From Centropus unirufus (taxonomy: Eukaryota > Chordata > Aves > Cuculiformes > Centropidae): 64,000 nucleotides of DNA. The notes under the pieces are model-generated. The model saw only the letters and a program-made list of their open reading frames with translations, was not told where the DNA came from and did not search any database. The stretch is from positions 1,296,459 to 1,360,458 of the forward strand of contig VYZI01000109.1 in assembly GCA_013397695.1 (NCBI GenBank), given 5' to 3'. Position 1 is the stretch's first letter, and each line of letters begins with the position of its first letter. Shown piece after piece: positions 48,721-62,673 of the stretch. The position numbers and the translations under genes are program-made.

Positions 48721-50479
48721 ATTTAGATGCACTGTTGTTCTGAGTCACTGAAGACAAAGAATGGCTAGAGGTTAAAAGAGCAATGCCTAGTGAAAAGATT
48801 CATATTTTAAAAATGAGAACTTCAAAGCCAATTGTAAAAGGCATATTATATTTTGGCTGCAGATAAATATAGGAATGAACTAATCAGGTTTATTTCTCTG
48901 CTGAGTGCCAGCTTTTTAATTCTCAGTGGAAAACGTATTACAGGACTAACATGAATTCTGACAGTGAAACAAAACTTAATGACTGTAAAAATATGTTGCC
49001 AATAATAAGCCTGTTCTTTGATGGATATACACATCCTTTGATTATTGCAGCCATGCTTTGGGCCACTGAATGTGACCAAATGTAAGTGCTGAGTAACCTA
49101 CTCTTTGAAATAGAGTTATGTTATTTCTTTTTAGGTAATGCATTGAATGGTTAAGTAAATATTCAAAATCATGAAGTCTGAAAATATACTTCATTTTGCA
49201 ACTACAACAAAATCATCCAAAGATTTTTGCCGGAACTGTATTATTAATTTTATTTTAATTATATTTTTGGAGATAGATTCTAAACCTGGTAAACTGTTAA
49301 TTTAATTGGCTATTACAGTTTTAAAGCCTCTTGCCATCTTCAACTTTTTTATTATGTTTTATTCAATGTGCTAAGGAATTGTGACTGATGAAACAAGAGA
49401 CTAAATCTTTGGCACAATTCTGTAGCCATGTTTAGTAGACCTGAGATGGATGAAATTGCAGATCCACTGCATTTCTGCTATAACTGCCATAATTTCTTGC
49501 AGTGCTCTTGTCCTGACAACAGTTCCAATCAACTGTATACTTAAAAAAATAGGTGTTTTTGATTTATTAGCAAAAAAATAAGTAGCTATGATGTCATCTG
49601 GAAAGCTTGCAGTCAGAAGCAGGAAGAAAAAGTGAAGAGGCTGACTATTGGAAAGGTTAAATATAAGCGAAGAGTAAAGGATTCACTGAAGAAATCCAGA
49701 AAGAAACACCAGAAACACAGTGAGCAGCATTTTGGTGCATCTAAGGAAAACTAAGCAAAGCACTTTAGGTAGTATATTTGCTGCTAAAAGTTTGTGTGCT
49801 GTAAAAGGCCATAATTCTAAAGACAAATAAAGAGGTCTTAGGGTGCTATAGTGTTTAAGAATTGAGATTTTATGCGTGAAGTCTATATCTACAGTGCAAT
49901 AAAGAAATATAAGAGGAAACATTTTATTCAATCATTAATTTCATCCCTGATGGAAAAGAAAAACAGAAAACTTGAAGACTAACTACCACTATGTGATGTA
50001 GCCTGTATTTGCATTCCTGTTATCACCAGAAATTTTTGAGAAAAAAGGCAAACGTGCTTCCTTAAGAAGATGAGAGAGACTTGACTAGGAAGAAAATGGA
50101 AGGGAGGTGCTTTGATTTTTTCCAAAATCAAAAGAGAATTGTACCCACTTCAACTCCCTTATCAGTCACCAGCAGACACTAAACAGAATGGGAGCAGCAG
50201 GTAGGCCAAATTTGAGCTGCTCTGAGCTCAAATACTAATTTCTTATTTGGTACTAAAGGAAAACAGTTGTCTCAATGTGAACTCAGCCATTTGGGAAAAG
50301 CCATCATTACTCCGGCTGAAACCAGATTTTTGCTCCAAAAGCTCAATGAAAGGAATGTTGAATCTCTTTTTTTTTTCCTGAAGGAGTTGTAAAGCTTCTG
50401 CAGCTGTGTTGTTTGGGCTCAAAGAGAAGCCCGGGGGCTAGAATCAGTGTCAGATCATCTGTTCATGCACTTTTAATAC
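48721..50479. other. non-coding DNA, nothing recognised
   Basis: Unique AT-rich sequence with frames of 82 codons or fewer and no recognised repeat. Confidence 0.55.
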
Positions 50480-50700
50480 TTAAAACTAGAAAAACTGCAT
50501 GGAAAAATGGGTGCATTAGCTGACACAGTACAGTAAATAACTCTGAATTTTGTTAGTTTAGAGATCATTGTACTTTGACAGGAAGTGGGCAGAAGCCCGA
50601 AAGAGCCCTTTTTCTTATAGTTCCTTTTAATCCAATTGGCTTTCGCTGGGTGAAGTCTATTACTTTGGTTCTTCCTCAGCAGCAGCATACAGTGCTTTTC
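50480..50700. promoter_or_regulatory. candidate conserved non-coding element
   Basis: The stretch contains TTTTAATCCAATTGGC (50625-50640), which joins a bicoid-type TAATCC site (OTX/PITX-like) to CCAATTGG, an eight-base palindrome holding an NF-Y-type CCAAT box. TGACAGGAAGTGG near 50576 adds a TALE core beside an ETS-like GGAA. CpGs persist near 50599 and 50645. The regulatory role is an inference from motif density. Confidence 0.27.
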
Positions 50701-52700
50701 TATTCAAGACATCATAATAAATAATAAGACAGAAAAGAAAGAAAGTTCATTTTCTGCTAAAAGAACTGAATTCATTAGTGATAGCTTACAGATTTCATGG
50801 GGAGCACAACAGGTTTACAACCTGATGTAATGATAGCTGTTGTCCAGGAATTTATTCAAGTTTTCACACTGGGAACCAGAAAAAGTTTATGTCACATGAA
50901 TCCTCATTTCACAGCTGTTTGTATGGGTTAGCTGGAAAGTCACAGATGCTCTTTTCACCATTAATTGTCTTGGGAGCGTTCTGAGTTCTTGTCTAAACAA
51001 GCCCTCACAATCCACATCACATTTGTCCTGCCTACTGTGTCTTGAACATCCTTTGTGAGAAAAGGCATCAAAAGTTACCCCTAAAATTCGCTCATACATG
51101 TTCATGTTTTAGAATATTCCTCCCAGTACAGATTCTTTATGTTAATCCCTATAATAATCGTCCACTCTGTAAGGCCACGACAATAAGATTAAAAAAATTA
51201 AAATTATTGTTGTAAAATCTCATACTATATTGTAAATATAAAAAAGTTAAAAAATATATGTCTTTAGAAATACATGCACCAATCAAAAGCCGTCAGTAAT
51301 TAATTAACATATAATTGAATCTCAGGTCTTTCAACATGAATGCAGAGTTATTTTACTGATGTCACTGACATTTTTACATATTAACACTTCTGTAAATAGA
51401 GTCACTAGTTGGTCTTCCATATTTACTGTTTCCGTTCATAAATTTATAATAAGCATTTTTCATAACTGCCGGAGCAGTAGAAAATCTTCTAAGTAATATG
51501 CAAAAGATAATTACATTAAATAGTTGAAATTCCATGAATATTTTGCAAGTTATATTAAATTTGTACGATAAATATATATTTCAGTTGTGTTATTGCTTTA
51601 TTGAACATCTTCATAAATACGAAATACATAGTAATAGCTGATCATTATGATAGCATTTAATCCTTACTAAAGGAGTGACTTTTGCAAACTAAGGTTTGTT
51701 TCAGGGATCTACATTCAGACTGAGCTTGCTCCCCAAACTTTCTCATTGATTTGACTATGGACAAGGTTATCAAAACAAAACTTAACCAACTTTCCACTCT
51801 AAAATTTTTTACTATCTTGTAGGTAAAGACAAAATTACATCTTACAAAACAGTTTTGGACAAAGGGACAAGTAAAATACTAGAATTGAAGCTCATGTAGA
51901 AGGGATACATGACTTATTCAAGATGTTTAAAACCTGGGAGAATACATTATTTTGAATTGCCATAGTAAAAGGGTAAAGGAAAATAATCTGCAAGATAGTT
52001 GGTTAATAAACCATTATAAGGACTTTATTAATAGGGTCAGTACCTTGTATGGCCCTTGGACCTTTAAAGGAAGCTCTTGGCAAATATGTTTTTCTTAGGT
52101 GGCACGACTAAACAAGTTGATGTTCATTAGTAAACAATCTTCGTTAATTAAATGAATTTATATTAAGATACTAAAATGTATGTATATTGTATATATCTAT
52201 ATGTATGTATATACATAATGTATCTATGTTGAGATACTAAAAAGATACTATAAAGTTCTATCAAAAAAGCAAAAAGTAAATAGTCCAATATTCCCTGTCT
52301 ATTCTTCATAATGGTGAGGTTTATTTTGAATAATCTAATTGCTTTGTGTCTTTGTTGCCAGACCAACTCCTGGGTAGGAAGGCCTGATTTTTTCTTGCTT
52401 TTATTGCTTTAAACATTCAACTTCAAAAGTAAGTGATGATTTATTTCAATTACCTTTAAGGTTGTTCATTCTTCTCAGTATTCAAAGGAAAAAAATGGGT
52501 TTGCGTTTTCCTCCTTTGCAGGTGTCATGTTACATAAAATGACCAAATAGGGGTAGAGATTTCTTTATACAATACTACTAAGTGACTGGAGAGACAAAGC
52601 AGACAGTGTAACATGTCAGGTGATCTGGGCAACTTTCTAACCAGTTATAATGGAATTCAAAGAACTCTACTAACCTTTATACATTGTGCAGCACCAAGAT
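50701..52700. other. non-coding, strongly AT-rich DNA
   Basis: No gene is recognised. Near 52155-52245 a TA/TG-rich low-complexity tract (TGTATGTATATTGTATATAT and relatives) is bracketed by GATACTAAAA repeats at about 52167 and 52233. Confidence 0.55.
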
Positions 52701-53730
52701 CATAAATTAAAGCATGTGGTTGTGCACAAAGTGTCAACAGAGAAGACCCTTCAGATGGGATCCTGGCTCTGAGATCTACTGCAGATGTCTAAGTGACTCC
52801 AGAGGAGCAGAGATTACCCCACGGCACTGAAACCTCATTTTTACTTCATTTGGAGTACTCTAAAATAAATGAATGAACATTAAAGTAAAATAACTAGTTG
52901 CTTTAAATTTTATCAGGCAAAGTGGGAGAAAAAAGTAGGAGAGACCCTGAAATCCTATCTTAGTGACAGAGAGGCTGTGGAAGGCATTTAGGAAATGTCA
53001 AGGTGGGTGGTACTTAGAGCTCCCTTTTCAAGTTACCCTGCCTTTTACTGATCGCCGCTTCTGGCACCCTTGCAGAGTCCCTGGTTGCTTAGCACATTGT
53101 TCACACCCATGCTCTACAGTGATTCAGGGGTGACTTGGGCAGGTCTCAGCTGTCCCCCCATCTGGTAGGGCAGATACCCACTAAAAAAGGGTACTGCAAC
53201 CTCAGTGCTTCTCATTGAAAACCATGGCAAGTGTCAGGGCTGTTGTGTGCTCATAGGGCATTAGTCATGGGGTCAAAAACTTGACCCATGGAAGCAGTAG
53301 AGCTGTGTAGATGTCTGCCCCCAGAGCTGGAGGGGATGTTGTCATTGGTAAGAAGTAGTGGAGGAGAACTTGAGTTTCTGCGTTTTAAGGTAAAAAGAGT
53401 AGTAAAAGAACCCTTCTCCGTATCTCCCCAAAGTTAGCTTCTGCTCCATCATCATGGGAAAGCTATGGGGCAACACTGAGTTTACGTACACCATATGCCC
53501 ATAGGTTTTCCAAGGGCGAGCAACAAAAAGCTCCCCTCTCTGAAAAGCTTCCCATTGGAACTATGTGCTGCCAGTGACTTCCTAAGAGCCTTATAAGCCT
53601 TTTACTTCTTCCTAGGATCTTCCATCTATAGGCACACACTTTTAGGCATTTTAACAGCGATGCCCCAAAAGGTGGAAGCACATAAGGTACTTCCTTGTTT
53701 TTCAACCTTAGTCTGTGAGTTAGCTATCTA
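52701..53730. other. non-coding DNA, locally GC-richer
   Basis: A GC-richer interval, most marked at about 52.98-53.35 kb, with no recognised gene or repeat. A minus frame of 80 codons (53463-53705) has no domain. Confidence 0.5.
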
Positions 53731-56700
53731 ATGGCACAGGGAACAGGCATGTTTAGTGAAAAGAGCATGCAGTTTTGTAAAATATCACTGTAAACCATAT
53801 GTTTCTAAAATCTATTAAGAGCTCTGCATGATTCTTCTCATTTCTAATAGCTGTCTTTGCCATAGATTGCGTGGAACACACAAAGCAGAAATCAATAATG
53901 AATGAAAAATGCATGTGGCAGGTGAAAATTTATCTCTGCAAAAAAATTCCTTTAGGAAACAGTGGAAACATTTGGAACAATGTGTAACTACAGATGCAGA
54001 AATGTGCTGCCAGTCATTTAGGACTGTGTTCTTACTGATACCAAATACTTCTTTCTGGGTTGCTGATTTCTGCTGACTGAGCAACTGACAGTTAGAACTG
54101 CCTACCAAAGGAAAGCCTTTGTCAGTTTCAATTACATTTCAAATTCAGCCCCACACTGGCTTCTCACTGAGCCTTGGTTCAGGGAGAGTTGGGATGTAAA
54201 TAACATTATTTCAGAGTGTTTCTTTAACACTTAAGTGTTTGTGTAGACATAAATTGAAAATGGTATGACTTGGCTCATTTAGATTATTTTTCTTTTTTAC
54301 TACGGATGTTAGCATATGTTTTGACGACTTCTTTTTCAAGACTGTTTTATTTCACTTTTAATTGAACAGGGAACTATGAAGCAGGAACATGTGGTTGGTT
54401 GGCTGACTCCTTTCCCTATACTTTCAAAAAAGTGTCATCATCGTCATTGCCGTCATTATGTCTTGTCTGTCTCAACCACCCTCTTCATTGCCTCCTATTG
54501 CTGTCACCATGTTTCGTGGCCATTCATGTTGGAGCAATAGCCAGGAAAAAAATAAGAGGATCCCTAAGTCCTTTACCAGTCATTGGAAATGCATGAAGGG
54601 TGAGGCACGGTATATAAACTTCAAGACTGTCTTCCCTCTTTCTTCGTTTTCTGCATGTAGTACCAGCTGATGCATCGCAGCTGCAGAATAGAACAGTCTC
54701 AGTGTTTTGGCTTCATCTGAGTTCAGAACTCAAAGTAAAGGCCAGGAGCCATGACCCTGGTAGATTAAACTAAATAGAAAAGTATAAAGAAACTCTGCCA
54801 TATGGACTGTTAACCTGAGGGAGGAAATCACTTTGCATTCAGCTCTGGACAGAGGTTAAACTGAGTTTGGAGATATGGTGCTTATGTTCCCCTCAGAATA
54901 AGTTAACGTGTCTGCCAAACTGATTAAATAAGAAATAATAATGTGTTCATTTTAGATGTTCTTATTGGGCTTTGAAATTAGCATATCCCTAAAACACAGC
55001 ACCTCTCACCACTTGTTATTTTTCTCTCTCTTCAATCAACTCAGTAAGATGGCCCAGAGTAATTTCTTATTGGGACGAATTCTTCACAAAAAGTTAGAAT
55101 GAAATTACACAATGTATTAGCATTCATAAAACTTTGCAACTACTTAGGTGGGAAAGAAATCTCATAGTCCCAAAACTTGGTAATTTTTTTTATCAAATTT
55201 TTGGGGGATTTTGATAAAAGCAGTAAAAAAATGATCCAGAAACATTCATTAGGGACTACAAAAATGACAAAAAGTGAATGAAATTGATAACTGGACAGAA
55301 AATATCATTATGTCATTATGTTACAGAAAAAGGTTCTGTTTCAGACTTAACCCAGCCATACATCCTGCAAAGCAAAGCTGTCTTAGAAGAGTAGCTCTGC
55401 TGGGAACTTAAAAATATTAACAAATTACTGAACACTAATTCTGAGTTAAGACATTTGGCTTCAAATAGATTACTCTCTCTACACAGTATTGCTTGTCTTT
55501 TTCATGTCACTTTGTTGCTTGTTACATTGTCTTGAATGGGATCAAGAAGCAGGTTCAGTGTATGTGTTCTAGGTGCAAAACTGCATGAATAAATTGCTTT
55601 ATTGATGTATTAGTAGCTTTTATTTGTGACAAATTATCATGGTAAATATACATTAAAATGTATATATAGATAGATTATATGAGTGTACCCTGTGCCCTTC
55701 ATTAATATATTAAGAAGCAGCAAGGAGTCTTTCATAGAATATGATTTTTTTGGTCTTGTTTCATGAATTATATTAATTCACTTGTTTACTGCACATTTCT
55801 GGGCTGAGAAAATCGTGTGAAAACATTCAATAATCCTGCTTCACAGGACTTTGTGAATGGATTTTCTAAGTTCAGAATTCCTTGTGTCATTCAGTTGTTC
55901 TACTGAGTTTGTACTAGTATATGAAAATAGCAACATTTCCAGAAAATATCTTTGCTTTCCAGATTTCCATGCATTTGTACCAATACACACATGTTATCAT
56001 AGAAATAACGTGAATTTGTGGTCAGTAATAGCAATAATATTGATCTTGTATTTGGCATGTTATACTACAAAACTGAAGGTAGTGTGAAGATGGTGAGAAT
56101 TATTTCTCCATTAAGAAGAAGTAATAGTAGCATAGGGGAAAATAATTCATGTCTGTTTCTAGATCTTCCCAGTGTTTCATATCAGACAGGGTTTCTACTG
56201 GAAAAACAGTTTTGTGAGCACCTGCTTTTTATATATATATTTGTCCCAGGTTTGGCAGACAATGTTTTTCAAGTCTTTGTATGAGACTGTATGGGATTCA
56301 AAATCAAATACACAAATATGAATAGGAGATACTATCAATTGTAAATATCCAGAACCTGTAGGATGAGATGCACATCTGAGATGTAAGAGGCTCTGGAATA
56401 CTATGTATGAAGGACAGGGGAACACTTTCCCATCCGACTCGATTTCTCAAATTAAGTCATGAGCCCTAACAGACAAGCAATGTAATATGAAGTCATGAGA
56501 ATGATATTTCATAGGTAGAAAGAATGAAGCAAGAGAAACTTGTGAAGAGAAGCAATACATTGTCTCCGCCCAAGTAGTGGAGTTGTGGAAATTGTACACA
56601 TTTTTGTGTCACAAGCCATCCCTGTTTCAAAACATGACACAAAAGCATAATTGTAAGTGAGCACAGATAACTTAATTTCCAAACTAAAATGTTGCACGTA

Positions 56701-58727
56701 TGTCCAGGCTTTAAAATTTTTCCATTATTCTGTGGGTCAATGTATCATTTGGTCTTTTGGCTAAATTGTGTGTCTCAGACTTACGTAATCTGGATATTTA
56801 ATCTTTCTGACATTTTATAATTTTTCTCATTGGAACATAAGAAAAGTATGTGTAAGTTACTCTTCCCCCTTATTAATGTTATTTTGCTAATTAAATTCAG
56901 AAGAAAATTCCCAATCCCCTACTCCCTCCCCCTTATTAGAACTATCTTGGCTCCAAGGTTAAAATTCCTGGCTCTTTAGAAATTGGAAGGCTTCCCACAA
57001 TCATGATATTCTGTATCAGAGTGGGGTCTATATGCTCTGCATTGCCTTATTTAGAGCTGTCAGGCAGTATTGACTAGCTGAAACCAGTTTAATTTTAAGC
57101 AGGAGAGGAGTAACAGGAACCCAGTGCTGGACTTGAATAAATCAGCAGGAACTCAGCAAGAAGCTCTTCCCAGATAAGCAAAACCTCTGTCCTACGGAGA
57201 GCTTGTCTCTGCTGAAAGACTGGATATACATTGTTTTAATGAGCTCGCCTCAAGCTGTTGAAATCATTTGAGGGAACAACTTTAGGGTTTATGATTCTCC
57301 TAAATCTCTTTGATTTCAGAAATATGGAAAGTTTAGTTTGTATCTAGATTATTTCTATTCATCCCTTAACCCTACCACATGCATGCACTCTGCTGGAGCA
57401 GCTTTGTTTGTGTTCTGGTATTCTCCCAGGAAGCTTTCAGATTAGGATTTTTTTTTCCTATTACTGCTTCATTGGAGATATAGAACTAGATATGACAGAG
57501 CATCCTTCACAGCTTGCAATTTAAAATGAGAAAAAAAAGTTGCATAATTTGCCTGGCAACGAGTGTTCAAGCCTGGACTCCTTTTCTTCAGCTTTGCTCT
57601 GCTCCAAAGAAAGCTTCTCTCTCTTCCCACAGACAAAGAAAATTTTGTTTCAAGTTTTCTGGCTTTCAGGCAGCCAATCTTTCCACTGTCTACTTGTTCT
57701 GTAAGACTTCACATCTCTGTTGCTTCCATGCGTGCTTTCCTTCCATGTAAAGTTCAAGAATGAGCACAGCAAAACATGTGAGAGACTAATGCTGCCTCTT
57801 GGCACACAGCTGTAGGGGAGAGAGGCCTAGCTGACCAGTCATTCTATATTTTGGATAGCAGTTTATCACCCAAAATTACCAGCACATAGCTGCTGCTTTC
57901 ACTCTAATTCTTCCTGAATATAGTCCTTGTGCATTTAATTATCTTTTTCATTAGGGAAATCAACATCCTAATTTAAGAAGGGTTGATTTTTTTTCTTTAC
58001 ATCCGTTGATAGAAAACATACCAGTTTTGAGAGATGGGCATGCAGGAAGAAGGAATAAACTTTTAATCAGTCCCCTACAACACACAAGAAAGCAGTAGGG
58101 TAGCTAGCCCTCTCATGGCACTCTTTGGCCAGTGCTGACATACCTTACCACATTGTACAGATATTGGATAAAATAGATGATTCAGTTTTTGCTGCTTGAT
58201 AACTATTCTTTGGAAAACAACCTATCCTGAGATTGCTTGGTACAAGTGACTCAGTTGAAAGTTTACAATTTTAGTATCAAGAAACTGTGGATTTTGAATC
58301 TGGATGCAGTATGATGGTTCACTTTACAACCACTGCACAGCATATTTACCCTGCGTCTTAAAGAAAAAGGTGAGGGAAAAGAAATGAAAGAGATTTCATT
58401 TGTCCTTGCCTATTGACGTGGGTTTCATTTTGTAAACAGTCTTATCTGAATTTTTTACGATTGTGTCTGTGTCCAGTTCTCTCAACATTTCTCTCTTCAT
58501 CCCTTTTCTCAGGTTAAAGAACAAGTACAGGGCTAAGTTGAAAGCTGGCCTTTACATTTTAAGACACTTTGTAAACCCCCAATAGTTGTTTTGGAGTTTT
58601 GTGAGTAAAATCCAAGATATCCCATAAAAAAATTTATGACAATGTGAGTAGTTCAAAGCTCAAACAGAATCTCAGATAAGCCTTCTGCAATGCAAATAAG
58701 TTTGGGGCTGAATTAGATACTTGCTTC
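53731..58727. other. non-coding DNA, nothing recognised
   Basis: Frames are 97 codons or fewer and lack domains. A TATA-like TATATAAAC lies near 54610 without an associated gene. The 57.0-57.3 kb part is repeat-free and could be constrained, but I see no decisive motif. Short TA tracts occur near 55661-55680 and 56230-56241. Confidence 0.5.
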
Positions 58728-58884
58728 TCATAGAATCAGAATAGTTTAGGTCGGAAAAGACTTTTAAGATCATTTACGTCCAACTGTAATCCTAACACTG
58801 CCAGGTTCACCACTAAACCATGTCCCTAAGTGCCACATTTACACACCTTGTACATACTTCCAGGGATGGGGACTCAACCACTTC
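58728..58884 (-). mobile_element. CR1 LINE 3' end, different subfamily
   Basis: The left edge TCATAGAATCAGAATAG is followed by GGTCGGAAAAGACTTTTAAG and by AACACTGCCAGGTTCACCAC, CACTAAACCATGTCCCTAAG and GGGATGGGGACTCAACCAC. This is the reversed 3' end of a CR1 subfamily distinct from those at 32.85 and 36.65 kb, whose 3' UTRs carry the CTGCCATGAGCAGGGACATC-type text. The match fades after CCACTTC near 58884. Confidence 0.9.
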
Positions 58885-61800
58885 ATTCACATTGTTATAC
58901 CAAACCCACTTTGTACAGGCTGCCTAACCCTAAATTACATGGTTGTATGAGAAGACACTCTGCAGTGCTGTGTGTGATGCTTCTTTTTGCTTCTTGCCTG
59001 GGTCTGGCATGGTGCTCAAGTGCTGCGATGGCCTTTTGAATGTTATTTGCATCTATAGTTCATTTCGTCCTCAGTGATCTCTGGGAAGAGATGTTTGTAA
59101 ATCAGAGAGTATAACACCACTGATAAAGCAGAAAGCTGCAGAAATTTCTCTCTCTACTGTGGCATTTAATTAGGCAGAGGTCAGACTTGGTTGAAAGTAA
59201 CTAGCTGACTCCCTAGCCAGTATGTATATAACACATTACATACTGCTTTGTCTTGTCTTGTGTGGCTGAAAGGGGGTGTGGGTGAGCAATAAGGACGTAA
59301 AATAGCTTAGTTAGACCCATTATTCAGAAAATAACTTATAATTTAATAATAATATATCCTATAAAATATTGTCTAATTTGTTTCTAAAGTGCATCAGTGT
59401 CTTGTCTTATTATGTTCATAGAGCGGGAAAAGCTGAAGTGCCTTCACTGCCTAAAACTCTGTGCTAGCAATTGAAGTGAGGTATCACGAGACTAGCCCTG
59501 TTTCATACAGTAAAAAGCACTTACCAAAACCACTGGAATAGCAATGATCTAAGGGAAAATAAGATCAGCATGGGAAACAGGTGAGAAAACTCTACCCCTA
59601 TTATTTTATTATCTTTAGGTTGTGTTCATTTACTCAGTATACAGCTCTATTTCAATTGGTTTTGTGTTCTTCTCTAAACTCTCCCTCCCTTGAGAATTTT
59701 GGCTTCTAAGCACAGAAGCCCTCAAACTCAATTTTTAATTAGAGACATATTTAAAATAGTGTGAATAGTGCCCTAGACTTATTGTAAAGTTGTAAAGTTG
59801 CTATATAAATTCCCAGGAGGATAGAGATTGTTTTGATATTTCTAAGAGCAGTGAAAGAAAATGTTTAGCAGTGGAGCCATTGAGTCATAACTGTAGATTT
59901 CATGTCCAGAAGTTAGCATTTGTGTCTGACAGTTCTTGTGTCTGTGAAAATTATTGAATGGATGGTTTTCAGTAAAGTCAAAATAGATTTAACTGTCACT
60001 ACTATAACAGATACCCTTCCAGTCCAAGACATCTTAATGTTTTGAAGAGATAAAAGGGAAAGAAAAGACAGTGAGTTTTCTAAGCTATCTTAGAGAGACC
60101 AACAGCTTAACTGAGCAGATGGAAGGTTTGAGTACATTTAAGGTGTGCAGCAATTATGTCCTAAAACACATATGTAAATCAAGGAAGGAGGCTTCTAAAA
60201 ATTTTATAAGTAAATTTGTGTCTTGTCTTCTTTGCATTTTGTCTGATCTTAAATACTGATGTTAAACGCAAGGTTGCTAAAATTGCATCCACAAATGCCT
60301 CTTCATTTTATAATTAACAAATAAATGAGTATATAGTTAATAATTAACAAAATAAAAATGATTGGAGGTAACTAATGCATAAACCAGGAAAAAGCCTGAA
60401 ACCTAGTTTCAGGTAACTGCTTGAAACATGGTAAAACTGTGCCAAAAATTGGTTTGTTTTCTAGTAGTGTTGGGCTTTTGTTAAACACAGTATACATTTG
60501 ACTGCATCACTTTGAAATGGAAAATGACTGTGGTGATTTCTCCAGCTGAGCTTGAGATTCTTCTACAGTTTGCCTTTGTTCTGTGATTGCTGGTGATCAC
60601 TATGTACAGATGATTTTGAGATAAGGAGTGAAAGAACAAAATCACAGTGAGTGAGTTTGTTTTCCTAAGTGTACACGTAGTTAGTGAAACATTTCTAAGA
60701 AGGCACGTGCAGCTGCTGAAAGAAAACAGTTGTGTTAATTCATATAACCTGGACTCTCACTGACTTTCTCCCTGAGATGAGGAAGGCTGTATGCATCCTC
60801 CTCCTCTCAGGCCAGGACTGTGCCTTCATGTCCCCTTGACTACCAAGCTCAGCTGGCATTGTCCATCTCCTCAGCCCTTTCTGAAGCAGGAGGCACCCAG
60901 CACTTGAAATAAGGGGATGTAACACCTCAGCACTTCAGACTGCCAGAGGAATGGGAAATAGCCCACATGGCATTGTTTACATTCAAGGGAAAGCAGAAAT
61001 CCACTTCATTCAGAGTTCTTTTATAAATGACGTGGGTCTGTGTTTCTTAAAAAAGCATTTATCTTTCTAACATACTCCACGTTTGAGTGTTTTCCATTCA
61101 TCATGCTTTGTCAGATTTCATTCTTCAGCTCTTTGCTAGCCATCTGACATAAGGTCAAAAGGTAGTGTCCTGCAGAGTGGTGCAGAGCCATTTTGTCTGA
61201 CGTGCTTTGAAATCAGTTCCTGATACCTAAAAAACAGCAGTAGCAAAGGGCTTGACATAACCTAGCCCAGTGAGGAAAACAAATGCAGTCTCTCAAGGAA
61301 AAACTGGAAAATAGTCATGCACAGGAGAAATTCTATGCTCTGGTTTATATTACTTTGAGGTTGTTTATATTAGCATTAAAAGGCAAGCTCTAGGAAGGAG
61401 AGAAGTTTACACAATATAGAATATGTGCAGATTCTGCCTACATGATAAAAACAACGCTTGTTGAAAACATTAATACTTGCATATGTTTTACATGCAAAAT
61501 TGCATACTCACTTTGCTCCTTCATCCCAAATATTGCACATTTCTCTTATTTTTTTTACTCTGTGAATGTGGATTAAATACGCAGGTTGTCAATGAAAAAA
61601 TGCAGTCTGTATGTGGGTCTTACGTAAACATGAACTTTTAGCATTCACCCTGAGTAGACTTTTAAAATTAATACCATTTGAGGGCAAATTTTGCTGGGGT
61701 TGGAGTAGAGCCTGAGTTGTTTTAGTTAATATCCCATGATTATGAACAAGCACTTAATTCTGAGGGACTGTATTTGCTGATTACAAAATCTTACACGAAG

Positions 61801-62418
61801 AAACATCCTCTTTCTCTTTCTAGACTCTACCATGGGGCATATAAAGCTTTCTTGGTTTTGAGCATGTTCTGAAGTCAGAACTGACACCTGACCTACTGAG
61901 AATAGTTTACTTATTCAACCAGAAGAGGAGAAAATAAATGGGAAATGTGTATTAAAACCCCAAAACACATGTGCTGGCATCTCCAGGATAGATGAAAATA
62001 GCTTTTCAAATGAAGACTTCCTTGTGCTGCAAAATATTACACACCCCTTCTTTCCTCTACATGGGCTTCCCAAAATATGTGCTTTGTAGCACATGGCTTG
62101 ACAGCAGACCTGATAAGGCACTAGCAATAATCTTTAAGGTAAAGCTTATTTCTGCCCCGGCAGAGTGAATAGTCTGGGTGTGTGCGCTGACATCACTGGA
62201 GCTATCAATTAATTTTCCATAGAAATGTCATCATTCACTGTTTCTTGTCAATAGCATCTTCTACCCTTTTCCTGTCTTTAAAACTGGAGCAGGACTGTCT
62301 TAAAGCTGAGCTTGAGTCTCTTCAAAGCTGTAAAATACTATAAATATCAAGAAGGCCCCATGGAGAACAGAAGACATGTAGTAGTTGCAGCCTTCAGGAG
62401 AGAGGGTGGATCTTCAAG
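58885..62418. other. non-coding AT-rich DNA
   Basis: Unique sequence with short frames (70 codons or fewer). An AT-rich tract near 60308-60357 contains AATTAACAAA twice. No gene or transposon is recognised. Confidence 0.55.
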
Positions 62419-62673
62419 ATGAGGCACTCAATTCAGTTCAGCTTGTCCCATTCACTTACTCTCACCTTCGCACCCTTTTTAGTTGTAGTTAATGGACATC
62501 AGTTAAAGGATGTGAGGAAAACAAGTCTGCAGTCTATCAAGACACTTAAAGCGTATAAAAATCTGGACATGCAGGTAATCACAAAAAACCTTAAAGAAAT
62601 ACTGGAGAAATATTTCAAAAATGTTACCACTGACGTTTTTCTCTATCTCTGTGAACACGCTTTGAATCTCTAA
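62419..62673 (+). CDS. 84-codon open frame with exon-like borders, unknown
   Basis: This ATG-initiated frame contains a 92-base segment (62483-62574) preceded by a pyrimidine-rich acceptor-like TTCGCACCCTTTTTAG and followed by CAG|GTAATC, a donor-like sequence. The enclosed peptide has a mixed, protein-like composition (for example NGHQLKDVRKTSLQ and LKAYKNLDMQ), and the frame continues to a TAA after CEHALNL. I recognise no family. Such combinations occur by chance in 64 kb, so this is a pointer rather than a gene call. Confidence 0.13.
   Translation: MRHSIQFSLSHSLTLTFAPFLVVVNGHQLKDVRKTSLQSIKTLKAYKNLDMQVITKNLKEILEKYFKNVTTDVFLYLCEHALNL

Noticed and set aside
54600..54680. TATATAAAC as a promoter or LTR TATA box
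   Set aside because: No paired LTR ends, initiator context or downstream gene is visible, and TATA-like words are common in AT-rich DNA.
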